Shown here: positions 11,740-23,900 of the stretch, piece after piece
Position numbering within the stretch: the first letter of the stretch is position 1
Layout: each line of letters opens with the position of its first letter
Assembly (NCBI GenBank): GCA_964036275.1
Contig: OZ038439.1
Location: forward strand, 17,034,330-17,098,329
Direction: 5' to 3'
Length of the DNA stretch: 64,000 bases
Source: Litoditis marina
Lineage: Eukaryota > Nematoda > Chromadorea > Rhabditida > Rhabditidae
The notes under the pieces: model-generated
Told to the model about the DNA's origin: nothing
The model's input: the letters and a program-made list of their open reading frames with translations, nothing else
Database searches by the model: none
Program-made: the position numbers and the translations under genes

Positions 11740-12303
11740 TCATTGGCTTGGCTGGGGTTGGAATCCGGCTTCTCTCTTTCCGTAATAACCGTATCCGTAA
11801 GAGGAATATCCGTAGTATCCTCCGTAATAAGAGGAAGAAGGGTAACCGTAACTGGAGTAACCGGAATAGCTGGGGTAACCGGAGTATCCGTATCCGTAAC
11901 CTCCCAACTGAAATGAACTTATATATTGATTTGAGTAGTAACATAATATGATCAGTGAACGGTTTTTGTCGGTTAATGTGCTGAAACGTAATAATTCTAC
12001 AACGCAGTACGAATGACCAACTTTTCCAACAAATTGTGGTGTTCCGAGTAAGGGTGAGTTATGTTGAATTAACTTGTATAAATAGATATAAAATTTCATT
12101 TGTTGATTGGGGACTTACATAATAGGCATCAGTTTGAGTGACTACAGCACAGAGAACGAGCACGGCGGCGAGGATTAGGCTGAAACATTTCAATCGAATT
12201 GATTTTAGTTCTGAAAATTATTGTGAGAACTATTCGCTCAGTATGAAACGAAAAATTCAGATACTTATGTATTTAAGAAAACTCACCACTTAGCTGAAGA
12301 CAT
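11740..12303 (-). CDS. Secreted YG-rich peptide precursor, copy H
   Basis: Minus strand exons 12303-12287, 12179-12119 and 11907-11740 encode 81 residues. The second half of the YG domain is altered: Tyr-Tyr-Gly-Tyr-Ser-Ser replaces Tyr-Ser-Gly-Tyr-Pro-Ser. Gly-Lys-Arg and the tail are intact. TATAAAA is at 12344-12350 (minus). It is the duplicate of copy D. Confidence 0.87.
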
Positions 12304-12973
12304 GATTGAAGACCAAATTATATCTCAACCATGTTTCCTTCTCTTTTATACTACCTGGGCGAGAAAAATCTGTTTGTCTATAATACAGAGCTGCCAAAAA
12401 GTTTTCACCCGCAACTTCAGCAAACAATGAAAAACCATTGCAACATGCACTGTACCCACATTGTACTCAGAAAAAGTATGGAAGTTGTACTTCAGTCTAC
12501 ATTGGTTCCCAACAAATATCAGAACTATACAATAAACAGTTTACTGTTTCACACATTCGGAATGGTTCGAGTGTACATGTTTTCACTCCATAACACTCAG
12601 GTGTTTACGTTGTTGTCGAACCGATCGTAGTACTGGTTGAATTTATCTGCTCAGCTAATGTACGTGAATGTTCACGTGAAAATTAGAGAGCTACATTCGT
12701 CGTATGACCAAAATGCGTTGGAAGTAAACTGAAGATATAGAAGTTCGATTGAGATACTTTCGTTTGCTGGTTACATTTCAAATGAAATACAAATTATTGG
12801 ACTATTTTCTGTAGTCGCGAATAGTGAACACCTCATGTTTGTTGCATGAGGTGTTCACTATTTGCTTCGAATTACGGTGGCAAACTTTTTCATTTGTGAC
12901 AAATAGACTTTTCACGCTAAGGGTAGTATAAAAGATGAGGAAACATAGTTGAGGTATCAGTCGGTCTCCAATC
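12304..12973. promoter_or_regulatory. Divergent promoter region H/I
   Basis: Head-to-head promoter. TATA lies at 12344-12350 (minus) and 12927-12933 (plus). The shared box lies at about 12357-12378 (minus) and 12898-12922 (plus). A perfect 18-base hairpin (12820-12862) not present in the D/E duplicate lies upstream of copy I. Confidence 0.6.
12820..12862. repeat. Perfect 18-bp inverted repeat with 7-base loop
   Basis: Left arm AATAGTGAACACCTCATG (12820-12837), loop TTTGTTG, right arm CATGAGGTGTTCACTATT (12845-12862). The D/E promoter has only the right arm. Confidence 0.9.
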
Positions 12974-13443
12974 ATGTCTTCAGTTAAGTGGTGAGTTTCA
13001 TGTTATCTAGTGTGCTGAGATATTTTGCTTCCATCTAAGGTGATTATTTAGAAGGATAATTTAATGAACAAAAAACTAGTTCATTAGTATGTTTCAGCCT
13101 GATCCTCGCCGCCGTGCTCGTTCTCTGTGCTGTGGTCACTGAAACTGATGCTTATTATGTAAGTTACTCATTTCACTCTTCTCTACTGTCGCCATAATCA
13201 CTCATTGACAGAAACGTTGAAAGGAAGACAAAAAACTGTTGAGTGTGGTCAAAAGTGCCCGAGAATATTTTACTTTTTCAGTTGGGCGGTTACGGATACT
13301 CCAGTTACCCCAGCTATTCCGGTTACTCAAGCTACGGTTACCCTTCTTCCTCTTATTACGGAGGATATTCCGGATATCCTTTTTACGGATACGGATATTA
13401 CGGAAAGAGAGAAGCCGGATTCCAACCTCAACCGAGCCAATGA
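12974..13443 (+). CDS. Secreted YG-rich peptide precursor, copy I
   Basis: Exons 12974-12990, 13098-13158 and 13282-13443 encode 79 residues. The YG domain is two codons shorter than most copies (one GY step missing, as in E) and has Ser-Ser-Tyr near its start and Pro-Phe-Tyr later. Gly-Lys-Arg and EAGFQPQPSQ are intact. Upstream sequence and introns match copy E, while the 3' flank matches copies C and G, so the gene looks like a recombinant. Homology to the array ends at about 13560. Confidence 0.87.
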
Positions 13444-13914
13444 TCTACGAAACATTTGAATGTACCATAATCAAAACCAAGATATTGCCAATGAAACATT
13501 CTATCGCATATTGTTATTTCTCAATTGTTCATTACACGGTTCAATCATAGATAGTTATATCGAAATTACATCACGATTCTTCAAGAGATATTTCTATTTG
13601 GGACTTCAAAAAGGACAGCAGAAAAAGTAATAATTGGACGATCAATGTCATGCTCATGGAAGTAAGTTACCTCACAGTTCCAAAAACATTATCTTGACTA
13701 GTGATGAATACTTTCTTAATACTTTTATAAAGCCTCTTTCCATCAATTTCAGTTTAGTTTTCCAAGAGACTCTTCGAGGATGTGAAAGGAAAGAGTCTGT
13801 AAACCAAATATTAAAAAAACTCATCTGGTCACTTACGAATAACCATAACAATCTATATACTCTCTCCCGCAGAGTACCCTGTAAATCGTCGCACAATTCA
13901 TCGCCAAACACCTG
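13444..13914. other. Flank of the peptide array
   Basis: The first roughly 115 bases repeat the 3' flank of copies C and G. After about 13560 the sequence is unique. A 100-codon open frame at 13634-13936 has no features I recognise. Confidence 0.4.
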
Positions 13915-14095
13915 GCACCGTAGCAAAGTCTTCTAGAAAAGTCAGCTCCGAGCTGAACTACCAGGACACTACCTGACCCAGATTTGGGTCACCCCCACTA
14001 AGCTTAAGCAGTGAAAGTTGGCAACTATGTGGCCAGACTGTGATCAGGTCCTCATTCAGGGTGAGCTCATCATTTTCCTAACTTTGCTACGGTGC
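13915..14095. repeat. 181-bp structured element with 15-bp inverted ends
   Basis: The ends GCACCGTAGCAAAGT (13915-13929) and ACTTTGCTACGGTGC (14081-14095) are perfect inverted repeats, with weaker pairing continuing inward. Inside is a perfect GACCCA/TGGGTC hairpin with a 4-base loop (13975-13990). It could be a MITE or a structured RNA; no target duplication is evident. Confidence 0.6.
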
Positions 14096-15063
14096 GGACA
14101 GACTCCATCCTCTTGACACTGTCCAACAGTAAGTGGAAAAAAATTGTATCCATTAATATAATTTTGCTGTTTTTGATTGACTCTTCTCTCTTTTAGAGAC
14201 ATTTTACGTAGTGTATTGACAGATGAGTAAATTCATTTGAGATTTAAAGTAGATTTTGATTTGTGACCGATCAAATTTTGAACTTCGAGCATATTGAATT
14301 GAGAAATAGATGAGGCAGTGACAAAATGTCGAAGCTGGTTGGAGAGAATGCCAGTAAGTTTGCATCATGTAATGGTGTGTAATTGCCCCACTTAGATCAG
14401 GAAACAGCATGTTCATGCTATGATTTATCGAAGACAAGAATGCGGTAATCGCTAACTGGTAATCATTTTCCGTATAACATGTAGTTTGAAAATTAACTCA
14501 ATACAATAGTCTGCGCAGCCCACATTGAAAAACCAAGAGAGAAACGAATCTTCTTTTGAACAAATTTATTTTTCATCCGATAGCTATATAAGATTATAAG
14601 ATGTCCTTTAAAAAGGGTGGGAAACCGGGAAAACCGAAAACGCCTCTGCATCTTTGCAATTTTGGTTTATGTTTATTTGAACCTGGTTATTTACTTTAAC
14701 CGGAAACGTTTGGTGGTATCCATGAGAAATAGCCATTCCCTATTGAAAATCATTCAATATTTGGGATTGCAAATGAAAAGCAGCGCAAAATTGCAATGTT
14801 CTTAATTACCGTAGTTAAACATTTGAATTACGGTAGTTTCGCGCCCAAAATATTTTTTACTGAGGCCCAAATTTGGTGTGTCGTATTTTGTACACGCACA
14901 CATCACATTTCACCGTAATACGGGATTCTTAGAGACACAGTTTCAAAAATGTTAGAATTACTTGCATCTGGTTGCTCAATGGTCATTTTGGAGTTTCGGA
15001 GCGTATAAATATCGTGGTTTGCACACCCCAGTAATGGACTTTTTTGTTGAGGATCATTTGGAC
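14096..15063. other. Intergenic, no supported gene
   Basis: AT-rich sequence with TACGGTAG/TACCGTAG words (about 14815-14838) of a type common in nematode repeats. I see no gene or RNA here. Confidence 0.4.
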
Positions 15064-15607
15064 TAGGGTTGTTAAACTCGAACTCGAAACTCGACTCGAC
15101 TCAAAAAACTCGAAAATTTTCGAGTTGAGTCGAACTCGAAACTCGAAAACTCGAAATTTATCAAAACTCTAAAACTCGAAAACTCGAAAACTCAAAATTT
15201 TCCAAAACCCGACAACTCGAAAACTCAAAAACTCGAAATTTTCCAAAACTCCAAAACTCGAAAACTCGAAAACTCGAAAATTCGGAATTTTGAACGCGAA
15301 AACTCGAAAATAAAAATTTCGGATTCGAAAAATGTTTTGGGTCCAAAAACACTCAAAACTCGACTCGACTCGAAAAAACTCGAAAATTTTCGAGTCGAGT
15401 CGAACTCGAAACTCGAAAACTCGAAATTTCCCAAAACTCGAAAACTCGAAAACTCGAAAACTCGAAATTTCCAAAAACTCGAAAACTCGAAAACTCGAAA
15501 TTTTCCAAAACTCGAAAACTCGATTTTTCGGCAAACTCGAAAACTCGAAATTTCCCAAAACTCGAAAACTCGAAAACTCGAAATTTTGAACTCGATTAAA
15601 AACCCTA
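15064..15607. mobile_element. hAT-like non-autonomous element with ACTCGAAA satellite core
   Basis: The 544-bp block is flanked by identical 8-bp ATTTGGAC (15056-15063 and 15608-15615), which fits the hAT target pattern nTnnnnAn. The ends TAGGGTTGTTAA and TTAAAAACCCTA form short imperfect TIRs starting with TAGGG, as in many hAT elements. The interior is a degenerate tandem repeat of ACTCGAAA-type units, with a roughly 70-bp palindrome-bearing segment (CGACTCGACTC then its complement) present twice, at about 15090 and 15355. No transposase is present; the open frames through it are artefacts of the repeat. Confidence 0.85.
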
Positions 15608-17361
15608 ATTTGGACCTTACTGGTTGGTGTATGGTGGTTTGGAAGAATGTAATTTCATGTGCATGATTGGCTATGACATGCATTTATGTTGAACGGCTTT
15701 TCTTACTGAATTAAGTGTAAAGAGTAAAGTGTTTTAATGATATACACGTTTGCTGGATTACAGTTCACGTTTCTTTTACTAAAGTCAATCGTTGTTCGGT
15801 AACACCTTGACAGAATGATTGTCATAAAGAGAAAGAGAACACAACATTTAAATGAAGCATAGAGGGATGAAACTACATACACAACAGAAGGCAACAACGC
15901 ATTCATTTTGATTTTACCTTTTTCCTTAATCATTTCTATCTTTGAGCTCTTCAAGTCTACTGGTAGACAAAAACCAAAGAACCTTCGTGCCAAAGAGTAA
16001 AGTTTCCTTGTTCTCCCCAACTAAGAGTGCTTTTTCGATGCGCTCGAGAACAAACCAATAGTGAGAAGCATTACGTGCATTAGCGGCAATGAGTCCATAC
16101 AACCTCAGGTCCTCAGCCGGCGCAAACCTTTTTGGACACGGAGTTATGGAACAATCATGATTTTCTTTCTTTATGAGGCCAAATTTCTTTATTTTTGGTA
16201 AGTTTTTCACGTTGAGACAAAGCGACCTGAATATAGTACGTCCACTACGGGCCTGAGGAACAGGTGAACATCTATCGGGTGTCACACTGCTGAGTTAGAA
16301 ATACAATGCATTGGGCAACGTTGGTGAATACTAAAGTTCGCTTCTGCATTATCTTCTCAATAGTTGTTCTAGCTAATCATGGGAAGCTTCAGCAGTTGGA
16401 ATGGCACTTCCATCTGCGCCTACAGCAGAGATTTGAAACTTTGACTGAAAACAACAAGAGAACGATCAAACTACAAACACAACAGATCAGAATAACATGT
16501 ACCGTTTTAACGTCTCCTCCCTTGAACGATCCTCATAGGCTTTTTCTATTCTCGCTATGGATGAGTTATACAAATGGGTACGTGAGGTCATTGTACTCTC
16601 TCGTTGTATATGAAGAACATGAAACTTATGGTGTTTGTTGTTTTTCACATCGCACTTTCAGTTTATCGAGTTTTAAACATTGGTCCATTGATAAAGCACT
16701 GGAACTCTCCCAATATTAGTGTTTTCTTCTTTCATTGCATCGTTTTGTAGATGTGTTACCACGGTATATATTTTTTTCTACTCTCAAACAACAAACGTCT
16801 TCGCTCCGGATTCAACTGCTTCAAATAACTTAACACAAACACTATTTTGTTAAATATTTGTTCCGGTACCGATTTTTAGTTATATATAACTTACTTAATG
16901 GTCTACATCAGAAATTATAGCTACCGTGAGCTTTGGTCGTTACCGTACCTGGCCCTTATGGAACTTCTTGATTTATTCATATCCTTTGACATTCTGAGCG
17001 TGGTGGGAGATATATGAAAGCGCGCGAACAATATTCATTCAAATATATATATGCTTACGGATTGAGAAGCTTGTTATTTTGCACTAAAATTTATTTAAAT
17101 AAGACCTAAATGTCATATTTCGTTTTGCTTATTTGTTTTTGATAATCCAAGTAAGTGCAGGTCACTCTACTTCATGTTCAGTAATATGTGTACAGCTGTT
17201 CGTATCGTCCAATAATCGATATGACTAGAATAATTTACGTGTTTCTCAACAAGTCTTCGTATATGTTTCATTCCTTATCACTGTTTAGGCTGAGTCTAGG
17301 CTGAATATTATTCTCTGTTCCTTTCCTGCTTGAGAATGCCGCCAATCACCCGGAGAGATGG
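15608..17361. other. Intergenic, one weak open frame
   Basis: No gene is firmly supported. A minus-strand frame at 15926-16285 (119 codons) has a mixed protein-like composition, with a Cys-Pro-Lys-Arg-Phe stretch and an amphipathic Leu/Glu-rich C-terminal part. It has no recognised domain, no splice partners that I could place, and is overlapped by unrelated frames. Confidence 0.3.
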
Positions 17362-17674
17362 GGCCAATTCACTGGAGAACCAGGTCCTTCCCGAACCAAA
17401 TCGCGAACCAGTCACTGGAGAACCGAACCGAACCGACCTAACCGACTTTTGAACCGATCGGTTCTCCAGTGAATGCCCCGAACCGAACCGGGATAGACTC
17501 ATTCTACTTTGACTACGACTTGTTTGTTTAACTCATGATTAATGTCGGTTCGGTTCGAAGCATTCACTGGAGAACCGGTCGGTTCAGAAGTCGGTTCGGT
17601 TCAGTTGGTTCGGTTCTCCAGTGACCGGTTCGCGGTTTGGTTCGGGAAGGACCCGGTTCTCCAGTGAATTCGCC
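17362..17674. mobile_element. Fold-back (MULE-like) element, 313 bp, 9-bp target duplication
   Basis: Two long inverted arms of about 125 bases start GGCCAATTCACTGGAGAACC at the left and, as reverse complement, GGCGAATTCACTGGAGAACC at the right. They surround a short AT-rich centre (about 17500-17545). Identical GAGAGATGG occurs immediately outside both ends (17353-17361 and 17675-17683). A 9-bp duplication with long TIRs points to a Mutator-like (MULE) non-autonomous element. The arms are built from repeated GAACCGAACCG and TTCACTGGAGAACCG motifs. Confidence 0.85.
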
Positions 17675-17958
17675 GAGAGATGGACGTCCTTTAATTGCAC
17701 GAGTTGGTTCTAGTGAGTAAAGAATAATTTATACTTCAAACGTGTCGCGAATTCATATATTTTACTGACAGATTCAATCAAAGCAACAGTTTACCTAACG
17801 TCCTTAGTTTAATTCTTACCTGGGTTCTATCAAATTCCCAGAGGTTTGTGGCAACTGAACTATTTAAAATTAAGTGGGTTAGGCGTACTGCAAAGTGGGC
17901 TAGGCTAATTTATGTGAGTTCTTTGTATTGTCTGGTTCGAGCGTCCATAATTTTTTAG

Positions 17959-20900
17959 GTATCCCATTCTCAGCTACCGAGGAAAAAGACAATTTCCGGC
18001 GAATTCAAGAGCTCGTTGTGGAGTTTAATTCTCGCTCCCAGAAGAGAATCTCGGTCACACTGGTCAGTTCCGATGGCTCTGTATTGCTACTCGGAACAAA
18101 AGGTGTAATCTCCACGGTTTTGAAGTCAACTGTTGTGCCGGAAACCGTGGCCGCCCTGCATAACTGCTCAGATTGGTTTTCCAACCAAGAAACGGTGGGT
18201 CGTACATTATCACATAACATTTTGCTTATTCAACGCATTTTATTTTGTTGGAAACCGTAATTTCTGCCTCCAATTAAATTTTTAACGACAACTCTCGTCA
18301 TGACTGTATGCATACTCTAGAAACCCGGCCGGAAGCAAATTCAGTTAGAACCAGTTCTGCTATTGTTCCAACAAAAGATTGGGGGTTCCACTTTTGTTCG
18401 CTAGACGTTCCCGTGTAGGATAGGTGAATTCTCCGTCTAAAGTGGGCGTGCAGACGTATATAAATAGACATATATAAATAGCTCTTGAATCATTCACTGT
18501 TTTATGAAATCAAAACTTTTTTGAAAGAAGATAAATAAGTGAAGGTTGTGATTTAGAACATGTTCACTTTTTATGTCAGCTGTTACCACCTCCATTTGCG
18601 TTCTACAGTGCGAACCCAATCAAAACTTACATCATATGTTTTCAGGAGACATTCAAGGTTCCACTCGTTCGTTTGCCTTCGAAAAATGAATTAATTTCCA
18701 TGGATGAAGCCGGATGTGAGGGCATGATTTCTAACATGCTGAATAAAATCAATTATCCGTGTGTTAATCACTTTGCCAAGAAAGAAACAATTGTTCCGTA
18801 CTGCTGGCCTACTCAGGTCACACCGAAAGCACCATCGACAATATCTTTGGTCAAGGACAATTCAACAGGTGGTGGTTTTAATATTCATTTTTAATTTTCT
18901 GTACTATTTCAGTTTTAGCATTCCACTGTTGGTCGGATGGCCATGTTCTTCTGTTTGATTTAAACATATAATTTGCTTGAACCCTTGCTAAGAAAATTGA
19001 CAAACGAGAATCTTTACGGCCATCGCAGTAAACTTCAGTCTGTTGTGGAATAGGGGCGAAACGTATCACTTTTTTCAATGATTCCTCCTACTTCAACTAT
19101 CTATCTGATCTCAATTAACCGTATTTGAGTAAAGAGAGTCTTATCTGGTATCTCGATTGAATGACGTAGAGTTATTTTCCTTAGTCTAATGAAGAAGAAA
19201 CTTCCACATTCTCCAAGTTGTGGCATAATAAGGCCGAGTTTCTCTCTCTATTTTTTGTTGTTCAGGCCAGGTTATTACATTAGAATAAAGCAGAATTCAT
19301 AAAAATGTGTCTGTTCAGACGCAAACGTTTTTCCGACCCCATATCTTGACTACTTGAAACTACTTTGCTTTTCAGGAATTACGTTTGCATCAAGGAAATC
19401 GTTTCTTCTCTTCATTTTCCAAGTGATGCTGTATGGATACTTTCATAATTTATTATTTGAGAAACTTGGACTTGTTATAAACGCGGCAGAAGGTGGGTTT
19501 GCGCTGTTGCTGTAGTTCCGAGCTCAGAACTTATAATGGTAATCATTATGTGTGCGAGTGAAAATACCTAATCGACGACATCCGGGTGTTTTTGCACTTT
19601 TCTTTTCGATTAAAATACCTCGTAGGTGCTGTTCTGACTGAATTCCTTCTAGGTTACCCGATAAAATGTCTCTCATTCAACGTACCATAAAATTCAGATT
19701 GTTCCTATGTTTCATCGGAATCGTTCACTACCGAGTTGCCATTCGACACACATTCAGTTGCCTCCTTCTCACGTGAGTTTTTCTTTCAATTTGAATTTAG
19801 TTTGGGATGTTCATTTTTGTTTGAAAAGCAATGCAGGTTTCGTTAATAATCACCATTCTTTCCACCATTCCATCAGCTTGTTGGAAAAAAATATCAGCAT
19901 TTTCATCTGCAGCCAGGTGGTATGAAATGAAGTCCTACACCTTTATAATGGGCAGAGTAGCCACAAAACATATGAAAACGGGCTACTCTTCCTCCAATAT
20001 CAGGAAAACTTGCCTATTCTTGAAGCAAACATATGGGTTTTCACGGTTATCGATTTAAAATAAAACGTGTTTCATTCTGTGAAATTTTTGTACCTTATGG
20101 GCATGTGTATGAAGGGTCCAATGTTTATTACGAGGTATAGTTGCGTCTATCAGCACTCCAAAACTGTGACCCAAAACATACCTGGGTCACATATTGTAAT
20201 TAAACGATTCACCTTTAAAGATGGTGTTAACTTGACTTGACACAGATTTAACGATAATTGCAGTTCAGAATACATTTTGTTAAGGTGAAGTTCAGCCTTG
20301 TTCTCGCAAGGTGAGCGGTATCGAACGTGCCATGAAAACTAGTGAAGATGCACAGACCCCCGTTCTGGACGTCCAAGGAAAGGAAACCAGAGGTAAGAGC
20401 TGCTCTTGTAACTTGCCAATTCTTCAAACATATGAAACATGTTAGACTTGAGATAGTTCACACGTGCAATGAAAATGTAAATAACTGTTAATTTTTATGA
20501 ACAGGACTATCTCAGTTTCCATCTATGATTCTATCATGCTTGTTCGCACTAGGACTAGGCACTACACCTATATGTTATCCTCATTTTCTTGTTTTCATTC
20601 TCAATAGTCAGGGGTCGTGAAGTAGTTAATTCTTCAATTTATGATTAGTTTACTCATTCATTTACCAATATAGGGACATTCAGGTGATGATGCTCTACCA
20701 AGCACTTCTCCAAATCAATCTAATGAAATCAACTCTCTCGTGAACTCTTCCGATTCGGTCAGAGCTGTCAATCAGAAACCTGTCTCTTTGAAAGGGGTAT
20801 GTCAGTTTGTCGATTATAAAAACTCGGATAACCCTGACCATCCAAAAAAAACAGTAAATATGAAAAAAAGTTATATTTCCAGGTAACCTAAACTGATAAG

Positions 20901-23900
20901 ACGAGTTCCAAAGTAAGACAGGATTATTTGTACCTTAGAAGTGCATGAACGCAATTATTTCCTGATAAGTTAATTTAACAGCTAATTATTGCTTTGCTCC
21001 TTTCAGATGCCATTTTTGAAGTCATTTGATGCTTCCGTGCAAGATGAAAACAATCAGCAAGGTAACATACTTTTTTTAGCGTTTCATTTGTGAAGGTGGT
21101 CCCATAAGTCTCTTGAACTGCACTGACCTCATCATTTCCCCCACACGCCAGTCAGTTGTAACTATTGCTCAAGACGGGAATCTCATTGATTGTTATAAGG
21201 GAACCTACATCAATTTGTATCGAAATTAGGTTCTTTTTTCGGATATTGTCCAGAAGGGATATTAAATTTTGAAATATTCCGATAACTTTACTCTTAGTTT
21301 TAAGGTCGAGTTGTACGAACATCCGTTCCACGAGTCCTGAAGATGAGGCGGTATAAGAAGAAAACAATCGATGGAAAAGACGACTCAACGATTTTATGCA
21401 TATGTCCGAATCTTATTAATTTGTCATTGATTCAAACAGTTCGTTGCCAATGTGGAAATTTGACGCACGTTGCATGTGTTTCAAATGTGAAAGGTGTATG
21501 TTTTGTATGTTCATCAAAATGAATGCATGCTCATGCGTATTGTCTCTTTTTTGGTGATAATTCTATGAAGATATTTGGAACTTTTGCCTCGCATCGTGGC
21601 TTGTTCAGTAAAACTTCAACTTCCACAGGATATGGGCAGAAAACGAGCTGCCAATGGTACAGGTTTTTCATTGAATCTCCGTCCAAAATATCAAATGAAC
21701 GGGCGCCAAGTGGCAGAAATGGAAGCTGCTGAATCTGACAATTGCGACCTTGCTCAAAATGATATAAACGATATCTACGACGATAGTCGAGATGATATCA
21801 GCAGGTTAGAAATATGTGGAGGAAGAACTCTAGTATTTATGATTTTCGACGCTATTTCCAATTATTAGTACCGTTTAGTGACAATTCACAAATTCACGTA
21901 GAAATTGTATGTCTGGTAGTAAAATGACTATGTAGGAGTGTAGAAGAAGTGATGTAGACTATCGCACATTGACACCATTCCTACTCCGTTCGAACAGATC
22001 AAGCCATCCTTTACAGTACGTAATGCGAGATACACACGGTTTCATAATGAACATAAGGAGTACTGAAATAGTCTTGGTTTGTGGAAAAATGGGAATTTCC
22101 GTCTGAAAATAGCAGGAATTACTTACTGTAAAGGGTAATGAGCAAGTGAAACTGACTATGTAATACTCTTTATAGAAGCATCACACACACGGAACCGCCT
22201 CTGACTTCCTTTCAAAAATACATCAAAGCCTTAGAAATGGTTACCATCTACAAATTCAGAAGTGGAGGTAAGGAGGGCAAAATGATTGAAACTTTCACCA
22301 AACAGTTGTGTCAAGGTTCGGAACAATGTTTCAAGGGTTTCATAGTTGTTTCTTGCCGAATCAAGTGTTGGACTTCATTTCGGGTAGTTTTCGCAAAATG
22401 AGATGTGGTCAAAACACACATATCTAGAGTAGAAAACTGAATGAGGAGACCAAAATGATTGAAACTTTCACCAAACAGTTGTGTCAAGGTTCGGAACAAT
22501 GTTTCAAGGGTTTCATAGTTGTTTCTTGCCGAATCAAGTGTTGGACTTCATTTCGGGTAGTTTTCGCAAAATGAGATGTGGTCAAAACACACATATCTAG
22601 AGTAGAAAACTGAATGAGGAGACCAAAATGATTGAAACTTTCACCAAACAGTTGTGTCAAGGTTCGGAACAATGTTTCAAGGGTTTCATAGTTGTTTCAT
22701 GCCGAATCAAGTTTTGGACTTCATTTCGGGTAGTTTTCGCAAAATGAGATGTGGGCAAAACACACATATCTAGAGTAGAAAACTGAATGAGGAGACCAAA
22801 ATGATTGAAACTTTCACCAAACAGTTGTGTCAAGGTTCGGAACAATGTTTCAAGGGTTTCATAGTTGTTTCTTGCCGAATCAAGTGTTGGACTTCATTTC
22901 GGGTAGTTTTCGCAAAATGAGATGTGGTCAAAACACACATATCTAGAGTAGAAAACTGAATGAGGAGACCAAAATGATTGAAACTTTCACCAAACAGTTG
23001 TGTCAAGGTTCGGAACAATGTTTCAAGGGTTTCATAGTTGTTTCATGCCGAATCAAGTTTTGGACTTCATTTCGGGTAGTTTTCGCAAAATGAGATGTGG
23101 TCAAAACACACATATCTAGAGTAGAAAACTGAATGAGGAGACCAAAATGATTGAAACTTTCACCAAACAGTTGTGTCAAGGTTCGGAACAATGTTTCAAG
23201 GGTTTCATAGTTGTTTCATGCCGAATCAAGTTTTGGACTTCATTTCGGGTAGTTTTCGCAAAATGAGATGTGGTCAAAACACACATATCTAGAGTAGAAA
23301 ACTGAATGAGGAGACCAAAATGATTGAAACTTTCACCAAACAGTTGTGTCAAGGTTCGGAACAATGTTTCAAGGGTTTCATAGTTGTTTCTTGCCGAATC
23401 AAGTGTTGGACTTCATTTCGGGTAGTTTTCGCAAAATGAGATGTGGTCAAAACACACATATCTAGAGTAGAAAACTGAATGAGGAGACCAAAATGATTGA
23501 AACTTTCACCAAACAGTTGTGTCAAGGTTCGGAACAATGTTTCAAGGGTTTCATAGTTGTTTCATGCCGAATCAAGTTTTGGACTTCATTTCGGGTAGTT
23601 TTCGCAAAATGAGATGTGGGCAAAACACACATATCTAGAGTAGAAAACTGAATGAGGAGACCAAAATGATTGAAACTTTCACCAAACAGTTGTGTCAAGG
23701 TTCGGAACAATGTTTCAAGGGTTTCATAGTTGTTTCATGCCGAATCAAGTTTTGGACTTCATTTCGGGTAGTTTTCGCAAAATGAGATGTGGGCAAAACA
23801 CACATATCTAGAGTAGAAAACTGAATGAGGAGACCAAAATGATTGAAACTTTCACCAAACAGTTGTGTCAAGGTTCGGAACAATGTTTCAAGGGTTTCAT

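Noticed and set aside
15161..15683. Overlapping long frames on both strands rich in Ser-Phe-Arg-Val or Glu-Asn-Ser-Lys
   Set aside because: Translations of the ACTCGAAA satellite inside the hAT-like element.
15926..16285. 119-residue minus-strand frame as a gene
   Set aside because: The composition is protein-like, but there is no recognisable domain, no partner exons and no promoter or poly(A) evidence. It is mentioned only in the region description.
22431..22480. Hammerhead-like CTGA...GAAAC arrangement in the satellite
   Set aside because: The core spacing is wrong (CTGAATGAG with an extra base, TTGAAAC in place of CGAAAC).
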